Assembly: GCF_011602085.1 (NCBI RefSeq)
Contig: NZ_JAAONY010000004.1
Span: 157,472-221,471, forward strand
Source: Pseudoteredinibacter isoporae
GTDB lineage: Bacteria; Pseudomonadota; Gammaproteobacteria; Pseudomonadales; Cellvibrionaceae
DNA length: 64,000 nt
Direction of reading: 5' to 3'
Both the position numbers and the translations under genes were made by a program. Below the pieces are notes generated by a model. That model ran no database searches, was not told the origin of the DNA, and was given only the letters and a program-made list of their open reading frames with translations. Shown here in pieces: positions 52,590-61,362 of this stretch (its first letter is position 1; each line of letters begins with the position of its first letter).

Positions 52590-53702
52590 CTATACCTCTT
52601 CCTCTGCGAGTTCTTTGCGGACTGTGATCAATGTGCCCTTGGCACTGGATTGAATATTGTATTCGGCCCCAACTTGGGCGCAGCGATCCTTCATGCCTGA
52701 AATACCGTTGCCTTCGATGATTTCACCGGCATTCCCGTTATCCCAAATGCTCATGGTAAGGGCCGAGTTTTGACAATCCAGTTCCAGTCGAGCTTTGTCG
52801 CCCTGGCTGTGGCGAAGAATATTCGTGCTGGCTTCTTTCAATAATAGAATCAGTGTTGTTTCCAGTTCCGGGCTCAGCTTATGCTCCGTGGGCAGATTAT
52901 TGAGACATTCAGACGTGAAGCCGGCGCTTTGCAGGCGTTCGCACATGACTTTGAATTCCGCGGCAATGCCGGTTTTTTTCAGGCCGGAAACACTTTCGCG
53001 TACTTCGCTCAATGCTCCGCGACTGAGTTGCGCGACTTCGGCAATTTCCTTCATGGCATTATCCTGCTGGCCGGCTTTGATCAATTTTTCAGCCAGCTCG
53101 GCTTTCAGGGCAATGCTGGACAGGCTGTGACCGAGTAAGTCGTGCAGGTCACGGCTGATGCGCTCGCGCTCGGCAATGGTGGCCAATTGTTGAATTTGCT
53201 CCTGATCCCGTGCCTCTGTAAAACGGTGCTGAATGTCTTTTCGTACAAAGGCGGCATTGATGTATAAGGCAATGCTCAGAAACATCGCAATGCCCAAAAA
53301 CATAAAGTTGTAATTACGCAGATAGGCAAAGACAAACACTTCGAGGCCAAGTGCCAGCACCAGAAACCAGATGCCTTTTTTGAACGGAAAATAATAGGCC
53401 GTTAAAAACATGGCAAATCCGAACAGCGCATTAGTGCCCGGTGTGAAAAAAGAAAGAAGTACACAACACAACAAGATGGCAAGAATTGGGTAGAGTGCGT
53501 TCTTGGTATCGGAATTTAAGCCCCAGAAGTACAAACCCAGAAAGCTTACATAGCCCAGGACAATTTTCACCCAGTCCAGGGGAACCAGGGAATTTATAGA
53601 GACGAACGCCGGTAAAAAATAAAACAGGGAAAACAATAAGGAAATCAAATTCCACTTCTGTGCTCGAGGTGCATTGAGGGGAGGCATGTAATTACTGGAC
53701 AT
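52590..53702 (-). CDS. DesK-like sensor histidine kinase
   Basis: 370 residues from the ATG at 53702 behind AAGGAA; an ATG 25 codons upstream lacks a site. Five or six membrane segments (about 20-150) are followed by a short helix and a HisKA_3 domain with phospho-His in SRDLHDLLGHSLSSIALKAEL, then the ATPase domain (LLLKEASTNILRHSQGD, DNGNAG, GISGMKDRCAQVGAEYNI). This is the DesK layout, in which the membrane segments sense bilayer state. Coupled by one base to the regulator gene. Confidence 0.9.
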   Translation of the reverse strand: MSSNYMPPLNAPRAQKWNLISLLFSLFYFLPAFVSINSLVPLDWVKIVLGYVSFLGLYFWGLNSDTKNALYPILAILLCCVLLSFFTPGTNALFGFAMFLTAYYFPFKKGIWFLVLALGLEVFVFAYLRNYNFMFLGIAMFLSIALYINAAFVRKDIQHRFTEARDQEQIQQLATIAERERISRDLHDLLGHSLSSIALKAELAEKLIKAGQQDNAMKEIAEVAQLSRGALSEVRESVSGLKKTGIAAEFKVMCERLQSAGFTSECLNNLPTEHKLSPELETTLILLLKEASTNILRHSQGDKARLELDCQNSALTMSIWDNGNAGEIIEGNGISGMKDRCAQVGAEYNIQSSAKGTLITVRKELAEEEV

Positions 53703-53815
53703 AGGATTTCCTTGTTTGGGGCGGTAATTTTTAGCGATTGCGTTGCTGCTGTAAAGCACCCTTTTCATGAGGGGCATGATGTAGGGTGTCTCACAGCGAC
53801 GCGGGGATGTCGAAC

Positions 53816-54511
53816 CTACTGATGTTTTTCGATCAGTGAGTTGGCCCAGTGAAAGTCAGGCTCGATGGCGACTGCGGCTCGCCAGTCGTTTAATGCTTTA
53901 CCGCTTTCGCCCAGTTCCATTTGAGCCAGACCACGCCAGACGTATGCTTCTGCCAATCCCCAGTGATAACCGGAAGACTGATCGTCGGCGTATTGGTTAA
54001 TTGCGGCGCTCAGTGATTTGATGGCGCTGGTTTTGCTGCCACCGAAAATCGCGGGAGAAAAATAATCGCTCACACCGGAAACCAGATTCACGCGGGGGTT
54101 TTCCGGGGCCAGCTCTTTGGCTTTAGCAATGCTCTTGCCGGCTTTCGGGCCGTAGTACATGCCTTTCATTGGATTGAAGCCAATCTTGGTGCCATAGATG
54201 TGGCCGAGCAATGCCCAGGCTTCTACATTCTCTGGCTCGGTTTCAGTCAGCTTTTCCATCGCGTCCATGGCTTGATCCAACGCATTCTCGGCAGCGTCGT
54301 TATCAGCTTTCAGGTTGTAGCTGATCGCCAGGCGATAGTTGGCCAGTGCGCGGTCGTAGGCATCGGCGGCTTGGGTCAGGGTCTCCAGACGATTGGTGTC
54401 CAGTTGGCGGGCGGCGTCTTCAATGTCGTTGATGGTGGCCTGGTCTGCCAGCACACTCATGCTGTGCAAGCTGAAGATACCAATAACCGTGGCTAGGATT
54501 TGCTTTTTCAT
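53816..54511 (-). CDS. Periplasmic TPR-repeat protein
   Basis: 231 residues with a signal peptide (LATVIGIFSLHSMSVLA) and tetratricopeptide-like helical pairs (YDRALANYRLAISYNLKA, VEAWALLGHIYGTKIGFNP, WRGLAQMELGESGKALNDWRAAVAIEPDFHW). TPR proteins act as scaffolds for protein contacts. It lies 113 bases upstream of the DesK/DesR genes on the same strand, so it may be in their transcription unit or be their target. No specific partner can be named. Confidence 0.8.
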   Translation of the reverse strand: MKKQILATVIGIFSLHSMSVLADQATINDIEDAARQLDTNRLETLTQAADAYDRALANYRLAISYNLKADNDAAENALDQAMDAMEKLTETEPENVEAWALLGHIYGTKIGFNPMKGMYYGPKAGKSIAKAKELAPENPRVNLVSGVSDYFSPAIFGGSKTSAIKSLSAAINQYADDQSSGYHWGLAEAYVWRGLAQMELGESGKALNDWRAAVAIEPDFHWANSLIEKHQ

Positions 54512-54707
54512 AATGATCTCCCGAGGGCTGTTGTTTAATGTGGGATCAGTATGGCCAAGGCAAGCGGGAAATTTTAGAGAGCTTTGTCAGGACTTTCGGG
54601 TGACAAATGTCATCATTCAAATAAATGGGCGAGAGAAAGACTGATCGCAACGATTGTGAGAAGAGAGCTGATCAAGAGGTATTGCAGGAAGAGAGTGAAG
54701 AAGCGAA

Positions 54708-54724
54708 GGCGGGCAGGGCCCGCC
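54708..54724 (-). terminator. Hairpin after leucine dehydrogenase
   Basis: GGCGGGC (54708-54714) and GCCCGCC (54718-54724) pair around AGG, 11 bases beyond the stop codon. The minus-strand tail is pyrimidine-rich (TTCGCTTCTTCACTCTCTTCC). Confidence 0.5.
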
Positions 54725-54735
54725 TATCAATACGT

Positions 54736-55797
54736 TTAGCTGGCAGCTTTCATAGCGGGCTGACTGATAAAACGCTGCTCGGCGACCTGATCGGCAACGA
54801 TATTGGTCGGCAGGCCTTGTTCTTCAGCGCGGATGAAGATTTCTTCCAGGGTATGGCCGATGGTATCAACATGGGCCAGCATTTCTTCCCGACTCTTGTC
54901 TTCACGTTGATAGGCGATATCGATAATGCCACCAGCGTTCAGAACGTAGTCCGGGGTATAAAGGATGCCGTTTTCCAGCAGGGTTTCTGCAACCTGAGGT
55001 TGAGCCAGCTGGTTATTGGCGGCGCCTGCGATAACTTTGGCCTTCAGTTCCTGGACGGTATCTTGATTGATGCTGCCCCCCAGTGCACAGGGCGCAAAAA
55101 CATCGGCATCCACACCGTAGATTTCAGTCGGAGCCACAACGCGAGCCCCCAATTGCTCGGCCGCACGTTCGCTGTTTTGCGCAAAGATATCACTGACCAC
55201 CAGTTCAGCACCGGCGTCTTTTAAGTGGCGGGCCAAATGGAAGCCGACATTACCGACTCCCTGAATGGCAACGGTCAGGCCATTAAGATCGTTCTGATTG
55301 AAGCGATGCTTTACCGCAGCTTTCAGGCCGACAAAGGTGCCGTAGGCGGTCGTTGGAGATGGATCACCACCATGTTCGCCTTCGGGATTGATACCGGCCA
55401 CATAGTTGGTGCTGCGGGAAATCACTTCCATATCCGGCACGCTGGTACCGGAATCTTCGGCGGTAATGTACGCTCCGGACAAACCATTAATATACTCGCC
55501 CAAAGCCAGCAGCATGCTTTCGCTTTTGTCCTGACGTGGATCGCCGATGATCACACACTTACCACCACCCAGCTGTAAACCGGCAACGGCGGATTTATAA
55601 GTCATGCCTTTGGACAAGCGCAGAACATCGGTTAGGGCATGTTGAAACGAGGCATAGGGCCACATGCGACAGCCGCCCAGGGCGGGGCCCAGATTGGTGT
55701 TGTGAATAGCTACAATAGCCTTTAATCCAGATGCCGGGTGGTTAAAAAATGCCACCTGTTCGTGTTGATCAAAATCTGGATGGTCAAAAACAGACAT
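54736..55797 (-). CDS. Leucine dehydrogenase (Glu/Leu/Phe/Val dehydrogenase family)
   Basis: 353 residues with the family's substrate-binding region (LGPALGGCRMWPY, LRLSKGMTYKSAVAGLQLGGGK with both conserved lysines) and an NAD-binding Rossmann domain (VAIQGVGNVGFHLARHL). The length and the GGC(R)M segment fit leucine/branched-chain amino acid dehydrogenases rather than glutamate dehydrogenase. It deaminates branched-chain amino acids to 2-oxoacids with NAD+. A divergent Lrp-type regulator is next door. Confidence 0.9.
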   Translation of the reverse strand: MSVFDHPDFDQHEQVAFFNHPASGLKAIVAIHNTNLGPALGGCRMWPYASFQHALTDVLRLSKGMTYKSAVAGLQLGGGKCVIIGDPRQDKSESMLLALGEYINGLSGAYITAEDSGTSVPDMEVISRSTNYVAGINPEGEHGGDPSPTTAYGTFVGLKAAVKHRFNQNDLNGLTVAIQGVGNVGFHLARHLKDAGAELVVSDIFAQNSERAAEQLGARVVAPTEIYGVDADVFAPCALGGSINQDTVQELKAKVIAGAANNQLAQPQVAETLLENGILYTPDYVLNAGGIIDIAYQREDKSREEMLAHVDTIGHTLEEIFIRAEEQGLPTNIVADQVAEQRFISQPAMKAAS

Positions 55798-56005
55798 AGT
55801 CTCGCCTCGGTCTTCTCAATATTTCTTCTTGTTTAGGGGGCATTTTTCAGCCCTCGAACTGCCCAATATAATCTGAATGCCATGTAAGATTTATGCCTTT
55901 ATTTAGCGAAAACCGCTTTTTTATGAATTGGTTATACTTATATTGTCTCATTTGGGTATAAAATATTCTCAATGGTTCTGGGAGGCGTTGTGGGGAGTAA
56001 AAACT

Positions 56006-56473
56006 GTGAATCTGGATAAAATCGATCGAAAAATTCTTAAATTGATTCAAAGGGATGCCAGTTTGACGGCCTCGGAAATCGCCGAGCAGGTGAACCTTTC
56101 CCAACCTCCGTGCTGGCGACGAATCAAGCGCCTGGAGGATGAAGGGTACATTCGGGCTCGCGTTGGTCTCCTGAACCGACAGAAGTTGGGCTTGAATACG
56201 GTGATTTATACCGAAGTAAAACTGACCGCCAATGGTCGTCAGGAGCTGCATGCCTTTGAAGAGCGCATCCGCGAAGTTCCCGAAGTCACGGAATGCTATG
56301 TGATGTTGGGGCGGGTGGATTTCCTGTTGTGTATCGTCACCAAGGATATGGAGCACTACGAACGTTTGTACCGTGATGTGCTTTCGCAATTGCCTGGGGT
56401 GCAGGAATTTAACTCCAGTGTGGCGATGAGTGAAATTAAACTCAGCACCGAATTGCCCCTGGATGCAATATAG
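56006..56473 (+). CDS. Lrp/AsnC-family regulator, probable leucine dehydrogenase regulator
   Basis: 155 residues from the GTG at 56006 behind GGGGAG; upstream in-frame codons have no site and read as hydrophobic noise. The winged helix (KILKLIQRDASLTASEIAEQ, LSQPPCWRRIKRLE) and RAM domain (VPEVTECYVMLGRVDFLLCIV) are complete. Divergent from leucine dehydrogenase across 208 bases. In other bacteria such a neighbour (for example BkdR-like proteins) activates branched-chain amino acid catabolism. Confidence 0.9.
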   Translation: MNLDKIDRKILKLIQRDASLTASEIAEQVNLSQPPCWRRIKRLEDEGYIRARVGLLNRQKLGLNTVIYTEVKLTANGRQELHAFEERIREVPEVTECYVMLGRVDFLLCIVTKDMEHYERLYRDVLSQLPGVQEFNSSVAMSEIKLSTELPLDAI

Positions 56474-56519
56474 CGATTTGTGACGGGCTCGCTAAAAGAA
56501 GGCCGCCGATGTTTCGGCC

Positions 56520-57335
56520 CTAGTTGTTTTCCGAATGGCGAATGGAAGCCTGTGATTTTCTCAGTTCGCTGGGTGTCATACCAAACAAGGCTTTGAATTG
56601 ATCGGTAAAACGAGACTGGGATTGGTAGCCACAATGTTCCGCAATGTTACCGATGCTGTATGCCGTGGTTTGTACCAGATGCAGGCCGTGACTTAATTTT
56701 GCCTGCTTTCTGATTGCCTGAATGCTGTTGTTCTCGGTTTGCAGTCTTCGCCGTATGCTGGACTGGCTCATATTGAGCTTCAGTGCCAAATCCTCCGCTG
56801 CCCATTCCCGGGAATAGTCACTTTGAATAATGTTTTTGACTCGATTACTGAAGTTGTCGATTTCAGCCAGATTGCCGACATTTTTATAGCCACTGTGGTG
56901 GAGCAAATGGAGAATTTCTTTTCTTCTGTGGTGAAGTATCTCTTCGGGAGCAAGAGAGGCCCATTCAATAAATTGCAACACCAGTGTTTCAAGAGGGGTA
57001 TCGACAGGGCCTTGAATATAGTGCGTTTCAGCGTTGTCTGTACGGGGGAAATCAAGAAAATCGCTGCTTTGAAATTCGATCAATATTGAAAAGTAGTTTC
57101 CCGGATTCGGGATGTTTCGCATGTTGAGTTTGGGGGTGTTGCTCAGAAAAATAAACTTCCCCGGTGTCAGAACAAGGTGATCAATCTCTTTGCTTCCCGA
57201 CAGAACCAATATGAGTAAAGGGTTCGTGATAGGTACATTCAATAGTTTCTGTTCCCGAGCCGCCGAGTACAGGGAAAATGGAAGCTTGTTGTGTTTGGCG
57301 AGCGCAGCTTTTGCCGCGCTAATGGTTTTATTCAT
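56520..57335 (-). CDS. AraC-family transcriptional regulator
   Basis: 271 residues with a C-terminal AraC domain: the first HTH is WAAEDLALKLNMSQSSIRRRLQTEN and the second GNIAEHCGYQSQSRFTDQFKALFGMTPSELRKS. The N-terminal part contains a cupin-like segment (PLLILVLSGSKEIDHLVLTPGKFIFLSN) as expected for a ligand-sensing AraC arm. The tail converges on the Lrp-type gene. No obvious target nearby. Confidence 0.9.
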   Translation of the reverse strand: MNKTISAAKAALAKHNKLPFSLYSAAREQKLLNVPITNPLLILVLSGSKEIDHLVLTPGKFIFLSNTPKLNMRNIPNPGNYFSILIEFQSSDFLDFPRTDNAETHYIQGPVDTPLETLVLQFIEWASLAPEEILHHRRKEILHLLHHSGYKNVGNLAEIDNFSNRVKNIIQSDYSREWAAEDLALKLNMSQSSIRRRLQTENNSIQAIRKQAKLSHGLHLVQTTAYSIGNIAEHCGYQSQSRFTDQFKALFGMTPSELRKSQASIRHSENN

Positions 57336-57548
57336 TGAATGCTGGAATCGTCAGGAACATGGAGGGTCGTCAAGTAACGGCTGATCGAAATCAGCAACAG
57401 GCCCTGCACCCGATTGTTAATCAGAATGCAGAGTAACACAATGTCATTTGGGAATGCCGAACGGGAACATCGCGGCCTATCGGATTCGTATTGAGGCTCA
57501 ACGGTGAAAGACAAGAGGTGCTCCGGGAAAGCACCTTTGTGGAGGCTA

Positions 57549-58115
57549 TCAGTCTCGTTTGTAGAGGGCTTCAAGGGTACTGGAAGCAATGGTGTTTGCG
57601 TTAATCAAGTAGCCGACCAGTGCACTGGAAGCCCCTTCGGGTATCTCCAATTTTTGGGATAGGGCGTGGATGGTAAATTGATACCGATGCACACCGTGTC
57701 CTTCGGGAGGGCATGCTCCACCGAAACCCATTTGACCGTAGTCATTCTTCAAGATACGGCTGCCTTTGGGAGAGAGATTGGCATTCGGGGCTCCAGCTCC
57801 GCTATTCAAGAAAGTGACATCCTTGGGAATATTCACCAATTGCCAGTGCCACCATCCACTGCCAGTGGGTGCATCGGGATCATAGGCTGTGATTGCAAGG
57901 GACACTGTACCTTTGGGAGGATTCTTCCAGGACAGTTGGGGAGAGAGATTTTTTCCATCGCAACCGAAGCCGTTGAATTCTTGTTTTTTAGTCATGAATT
58001 GAGCGGGGGCTATATCCTGACTCATCAGTTTAAAGCCTTCAGCAAGTGCCGTTGCAGGACCGGTGATTGACAGGGCTGAGGCGAAAAAAAGCATTGACGC
58101 TAACGTTCGGGTCAT
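57549..58115 (-). CDS. YbhB/YbcL-family PEBP-like protein, secreted
   Basis: 188 residues from the ATG at 58115 behind GAGGAAA. A signal peptide (LASMLFFASALSITGPATALA) precedes the phosphatidylethanolamine-binding-protein fold: NLSPQLSWKNPP, AITAYDPDAPTGSGWWHWQLVNIP, GGACPPEGHGVHRYQFTIHAL. These conserved runs line the anion-binding pocket. The role of bacterial secreted members is not established. Monocistronic. Confidence 0.9.
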   Translation of the reverse strand: MTRTLASMLFFASALSITGPATALAEGFKLMSQDIAPAQFMTKKQEFNGFGCDGKNLSPQLSWKNPPKGTVSLAITAYDPDAPTGSGWWHWQLVNIPKDVTFLNSGAGAPNANLSPKGSRILKNDYGQMGFGGACPPEGHGVHRYQFTIHALSQKLEIPEGASSALVGYLINANTIASSTLEALYKRD

Positions 58116-58210
58116 TTGGAATTTCCTCGTGGGAGAGTTGAACATGAACCGATATGATAAAGCTGCTGTGTTGTAAGTTTAGTCAGATATCAATCAAGTC
58201 TTCGCCTTAA

Positions 58211-58597
58211 TCAATCATTTTTCTGGATGGCATGCTGTAAGCGACTTTGCAGATTCCCCACATGCAATTCCAGTTGGTGGCCATCCGGGTCGAGGAAATA
58301 AATGGAGTCTCCTTCGCTTTTATTCTCTTGCCATTCTTGAACTTCGGCTTTCTTCAGCTTGTCCTTCCAATGGGTAAAATCCTTTTGCAGGATCGAGAAG
58401 GCGATATGGGTATAGCCTTGTTGCGGGGCTTGGTAGTGCGGTTTTTCGATCAGGCAAAACCAGAGTTCGCCTGCACTGAAATAGGCGCCTTTATCCCATT
58501 GGTGCTCGAGCTTCATACCCAGAAAATCCTGATAAAAATCGATGGATTGCCTGAGGTCGGAGCAGCTCAAGGTAATGTGATTGAGTCCCTGGATCAT
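58211..58597 (-). CDS. FosA-like glutathione transferase (VOC fold)
   Basis: 128 residues that align without gaps to Pseudomonas aeruginosa FosA through residue 120. The manganese ligands are at the same numbers (His7, His64, Glu110), as are Thr9, Trp46, Ser94, Ser98, Tyr100 and Arg119 around fosfomycin and the potassium loop (Asn92, Glu95, Gly96). Lys90, which contacts the phosphonate, is replaced by Gln. It may confer weak fosfomycin resistance or act on another epoxide. It overlaps the upstream dehydratase gene by four bases (ATGA). Confidence 0.8.
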   Translation of the reverse strand: MIQGLNHITLSCSDLRQSIDFYQDFLGMKLEHQWDKGAYFSAGELWFCLIEKPHYQAPQQGYTHIAFSILQKDFTHWKDKLKKAEVQEWQENKSEGDSIYFLDPDGHQLELHVGNLQSRLQHAIQKND

Positions 58598-59571
58598 GAA
58601 ACGCTCGGTGTTTTGCCCTGTAAAACCTGGCTGAACAAGTCTCGATCAATATTGGCTCCGGTGACAACCAGGCCGATGCTTTTGCCGGCTTGTTGGTCAC
58701 GCTCTTGTCGCAAGGCGGCGAGTGATGCCGCACCTGCGCCTTCGGCCAAGGTGTGACAACTTGAAAATAATTGCCTCTGTGCTTCGGCCACTTCATCGTC
58801 ATTGACGCTAATGATGCGGTCCGCACCGCGCTGGATAATCGCCATGGCGTCTTGCTGAGGTTCGCGACAGGCCATGCCATCGGCATAGGTGACTGCTGAG
58901 TCGGTGGGTATGATGCGCTTGTGCTCAAAAGATTGCTTTATTGCATCAGCACCCGTGGAAACCACGCCGACGACTTTCGTGTCCAGCTGCAAAAGGTCGC
59001 GCACGGTAATGACCGCGCAGATGCCCGAGCCCATACCGATAGGAACATATACCGTATCGAATGTGTGTTGTTGGAACATTTCCAGGGCATAGCTTGCGAC
59101 ACCCAATACCAGGTCTTTGTGGAACGAGGGCACCATGTGCCATTGTCTTTCTTCGGCAAGCTGTTCGGCGATTTTCCGGGATTCATCAAAGTCTTTACCG
59201 GCGAGAAGTAATTCGGCACCAAAGGCTTCCATCGCTGCATTTTTTTCCCGTGAGTTGCCTTCGGGCGCTACGATCAGTGTCTTTAATCCAACCTGGCTGG
59301 CGGCAAGTGCGATGGATTGGCCATGGTTACCTCGGGTTGCTGATACCACGCCTTCCAACTCGGGGTGTCGCTCGCTGAGGGCTTGCATATAAACCAGGCC
59401 TCCACGCACTTTGAAAGCGCCCGTGGGGTTATGGTTTTCGTGTTTGAGATAAATGTCACAGCCCAGTTGCTGGCTCAGCAGAGGCCAATGCCGACAAGAG
59501 CTGGGCGTCATATGCTGATAGATCCGGGGCAGTGCTGCTTCCAGAGTCGGCAGATCAAACAGGGTGGTCAT
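58594..59571 (-). CDS. Threonine/serine dehydratase (fold-type II PLP enzyme)
   Basis: 325 residues with the PLP lysine in TGAFKVRGGL at about 51-60, ATRGNHGQSIALAA for the substrate carboxylate, and the glycine loop VPIGMGSGICAVI near 177. It lacks a C-terminal ACT domain, so it fits catabolic TdcB-like or broad serine/threonine dehydratases without allosteric control. The FosA-like gene follows with a four-base overlap, and this order is the odd point of the pair. Confidence 0.9.
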   Translation of the reverse strand: MTTLFDLPTLEAALPRIYQHMTPSSCRHWPLLSQQLGCDIYLKHENHNPTGAFKVRGGLVYMQALSERHPELEGVVSATRGNHGQSIALAASQVGLKTLIVAPEGNSREKNAAMEAFGAELLLAGKDFDESRKIAEQLAEERQWHMVPSFHKDLVLGVASYALEMFQQHTFDTVYVPIGMGSGICAVITVRDLLQLDTKVVGVVSTGADAIKQSFEHKRIIPTDSAVTYADGMACREPQQDAMAIIQRGADRIISVNDDEVAEAQRQLFSSCHTLAEGAGAASLAALRQERDQQAGKSIGLVVTGANIDRDLFSQVLQGKTPSVS

Positions 59572-59693
59572 GATGTCCTCAGTGCGTCACTAGCTTCTTT
59601 TAATTTTTTGTTGCGGAATCGATTTTATGATTCGCTTATGGAAACTGAGTTTTAGCACGCCCAAGGCGCTGGGCCAAGTGTCATTTTAAAGGT

Positions 59694-60971
59694 TCAGGCG
59701 GATTTCGAAATCGCCAGTGTGGGTTTTGGATTGCTACAATCGCCTTGTTGGGCGCAGTTACGGCCCGATTGCTTGGCTTTGTACATGGCCGCGTCAGCGC
59801 GATGCAGCATGGTGTCCAGATCGTAGTGATGACCGCTGTCGACCCAGCCGATGCTGACGGTATAGCTTATGCGTTTGCGGCGTTCATCAAAATCATGTTC
59901 GGCCACTCGCGCACAGAGCTCTTCGAGGAACGGAGCGCATTGTTCGGCGGTCATATTGGGCATAAGCAAAACAAACTCTTCACCACCGTAACGCACAAAG
60001 GTGTCTGTTTTACGGATTCTTGAACCGACGGTTTTGCAGAAGTGTTGCAAAATCCGGTCGCCAATTTGGTGGCCATAGTTATCATTAATCGTTTTAAAGT
60101 GATCGATATCCATCAGAGCCAGGCAGACTTTATTGCCATGGCGGCGGTGGTATTGCAAAAACTGAGGGCCAAATTCCGACAGGTATTTTCGATTGCAGAT
60201 GCGGGTGAGATGGTCCTTCATCGACAGATCGACCAACTCGCGATGATATTGAATAAAGCGCCAGTTAATGGTGATAAAAATGGTAAAAATTAGCAGAGCG
60301 TTCAAGCCAAGAATTAATGGTAGTGAATTGGCCAGGCTTTGTTCCCGTTCATGCAGGTTTTGGAGATTCTTCGCGAGACGCTTATTGACCACAATCAGGA
60401 ACTGATCGATTGGCGCCATTATGCTGTGCTTGGCTTCTTTATAGGCCTCCCCAAAAAGAAGAGCCTTGGCCTGCTCTTTGTCCGTGGGAGCCAGAGCAAA
60501 GGCCTGCTTTTCAATGATGGCGAGCTTATCGGACTGATCTTTCGCCAGATGGAGCAAGGCAAATTCTGCTTCGCTGTAGGGCATGGTGGCCATGATGTCG
60601 AGCAGGGCAATGCCATCCTGCTGGCTATGGCGAGCGGCGCGCTCGTCTTCATTCAGGTTCCAGTAGGTGGCGTGGTAATCCTGCGGGCGGGGTGCTGTGC
60701 CATTGCGAATTGCGAGAACCTGTTCGAAGGCCCTTAAGTATTCCGGATTGCCGGTAACGACGTAGTTTTGGGCAAACAGGGTGAGTTGATCTGAACTCTG
60801 CTGCAGTTCATTGGCCAGGGCGACCATATCGAAGCGATTGTTTTCCAGCAGTGCAATTTCATGGGTCAGGCGATAAAAATCATTAATCAGGTAGGCGCTG
60901 TAGCCCAGCAGGCCCAATAGAATGGCCTGCAAGCCGTAGAAATAGCGGTGAAAGCCTGCGGAAAACTTCAT
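59694..60971 (-). CDS. Membrane diguanylate cyclase
   Basis: 425 residues: membrane helices near 14-32 and 222-240 flanking a periplasmic helical domain of about 190 residues (QSSDQLTLFAQNYVVTGNPEYL), then a GGDEF domain with the intact active loop RYGGEEFVLLM and the DIDHFKTINDNYGHQIGD substrate site. No RxxD inhibitory site immediately before the loop is obvious. It should make c-di-GMP, the signal that would be relevant to the glycan-synthase operon of this window. The start is supported by AAGGGAAGGA. Confidence 0.9.
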   Translation of the reverse strand: MKFSAGFHRYFYGLQAILLGLLGYSAYLINDFYRLTHEIALLENNRFDMVALANELQQSSDQLTLFAQNYVVTGNPEYLRAFEQVLAIRNGTAPRPQDYHATYWNLNEDERAARHSQQDGIALLDIMATMPYSEAEFALLHLAKDQSDKLAIIEKQAFALAPTDKEQAKALLFGEAYKEAKHSIMAPIDQFLIVVNKRLAKNLQNLHEREQSLANSLPLILGLNALLIFTIFITINWRFIQYHRELVDLSMKDHLTRICNRKYLSEFGPQFLQYHRRHGNKVCLALMDIDHFKTINDNYGHQIGDRILQHFCKTVGSRIRKTDTFVRYGGEEFVLLMPNMTAEQCAPFLEELCARVAEHDFDERRKRISYTVSIGWVDSGHHYDLDTMLHRADAAMYKAKQSGRNCAQQGDCSNPKPTLAISKSA

Positions 60972-61362
60972 TAATATCCTTCCCTTGAAATCATAGGCGT
61001 TGCCTGTTCACTTGCCGGGCAAAATCCTCTCTTTTGATAACGGCTTGGAGTGGGCTTTATTGAGCTATTCATTAGTAAAAATAAGGTTTTAGGATGAGCG
61101 GTTATCGTTGCTGGCTTATCCTTTGCTTGGGCTATGGGCGGTAGGTGGTTGGGAAGAGTTCCGTAAAGAGTGCCCGCAAGAAGGGCTGGGGGTTGTGCTT
61201 CGCTGCCTTTGAGCTTCAGGTAATCCCCTCAGATAGGGGAGTCACCCTAGAGTTGACGGGGGGCTTGGGGTACAATTCGCGCCTTTCAAATTGCCCTGAA
61301 TGATCCCCTAAACCAGTGGTGGGGCCTCGGGCAGGCATTAACGAACAGAATCAGTGACCTTT
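60972..61362. promoter_or_regulatory. Divergent gap upstream of prfB
   Basis: This 391-base gap holds no plausible gene. TCCCCT (61224-61229) and AGGGGA (61235-61240) form a small hairpin. TACAAT at 61271-61276 is the best -10 candidate for prfB-lysS, about 90 bases before the ATG, but no well-spaced -35 was found. The stretch 61030-61200 shows no clear signal. Confidence 0.45.

Noticed and set aside
56496-56519. GGCCG...CGGCC hairpin between the Lrp and AraC genes
   Set aside because: The stem is short and has no T run.
61253-61276. TTGACG...TACAAT as a prfB promoter
   Set aside because: The spacer is only 12 bases, too short for a sigma-70 promoter; only the -10-like hexamer is kept as a candidate.
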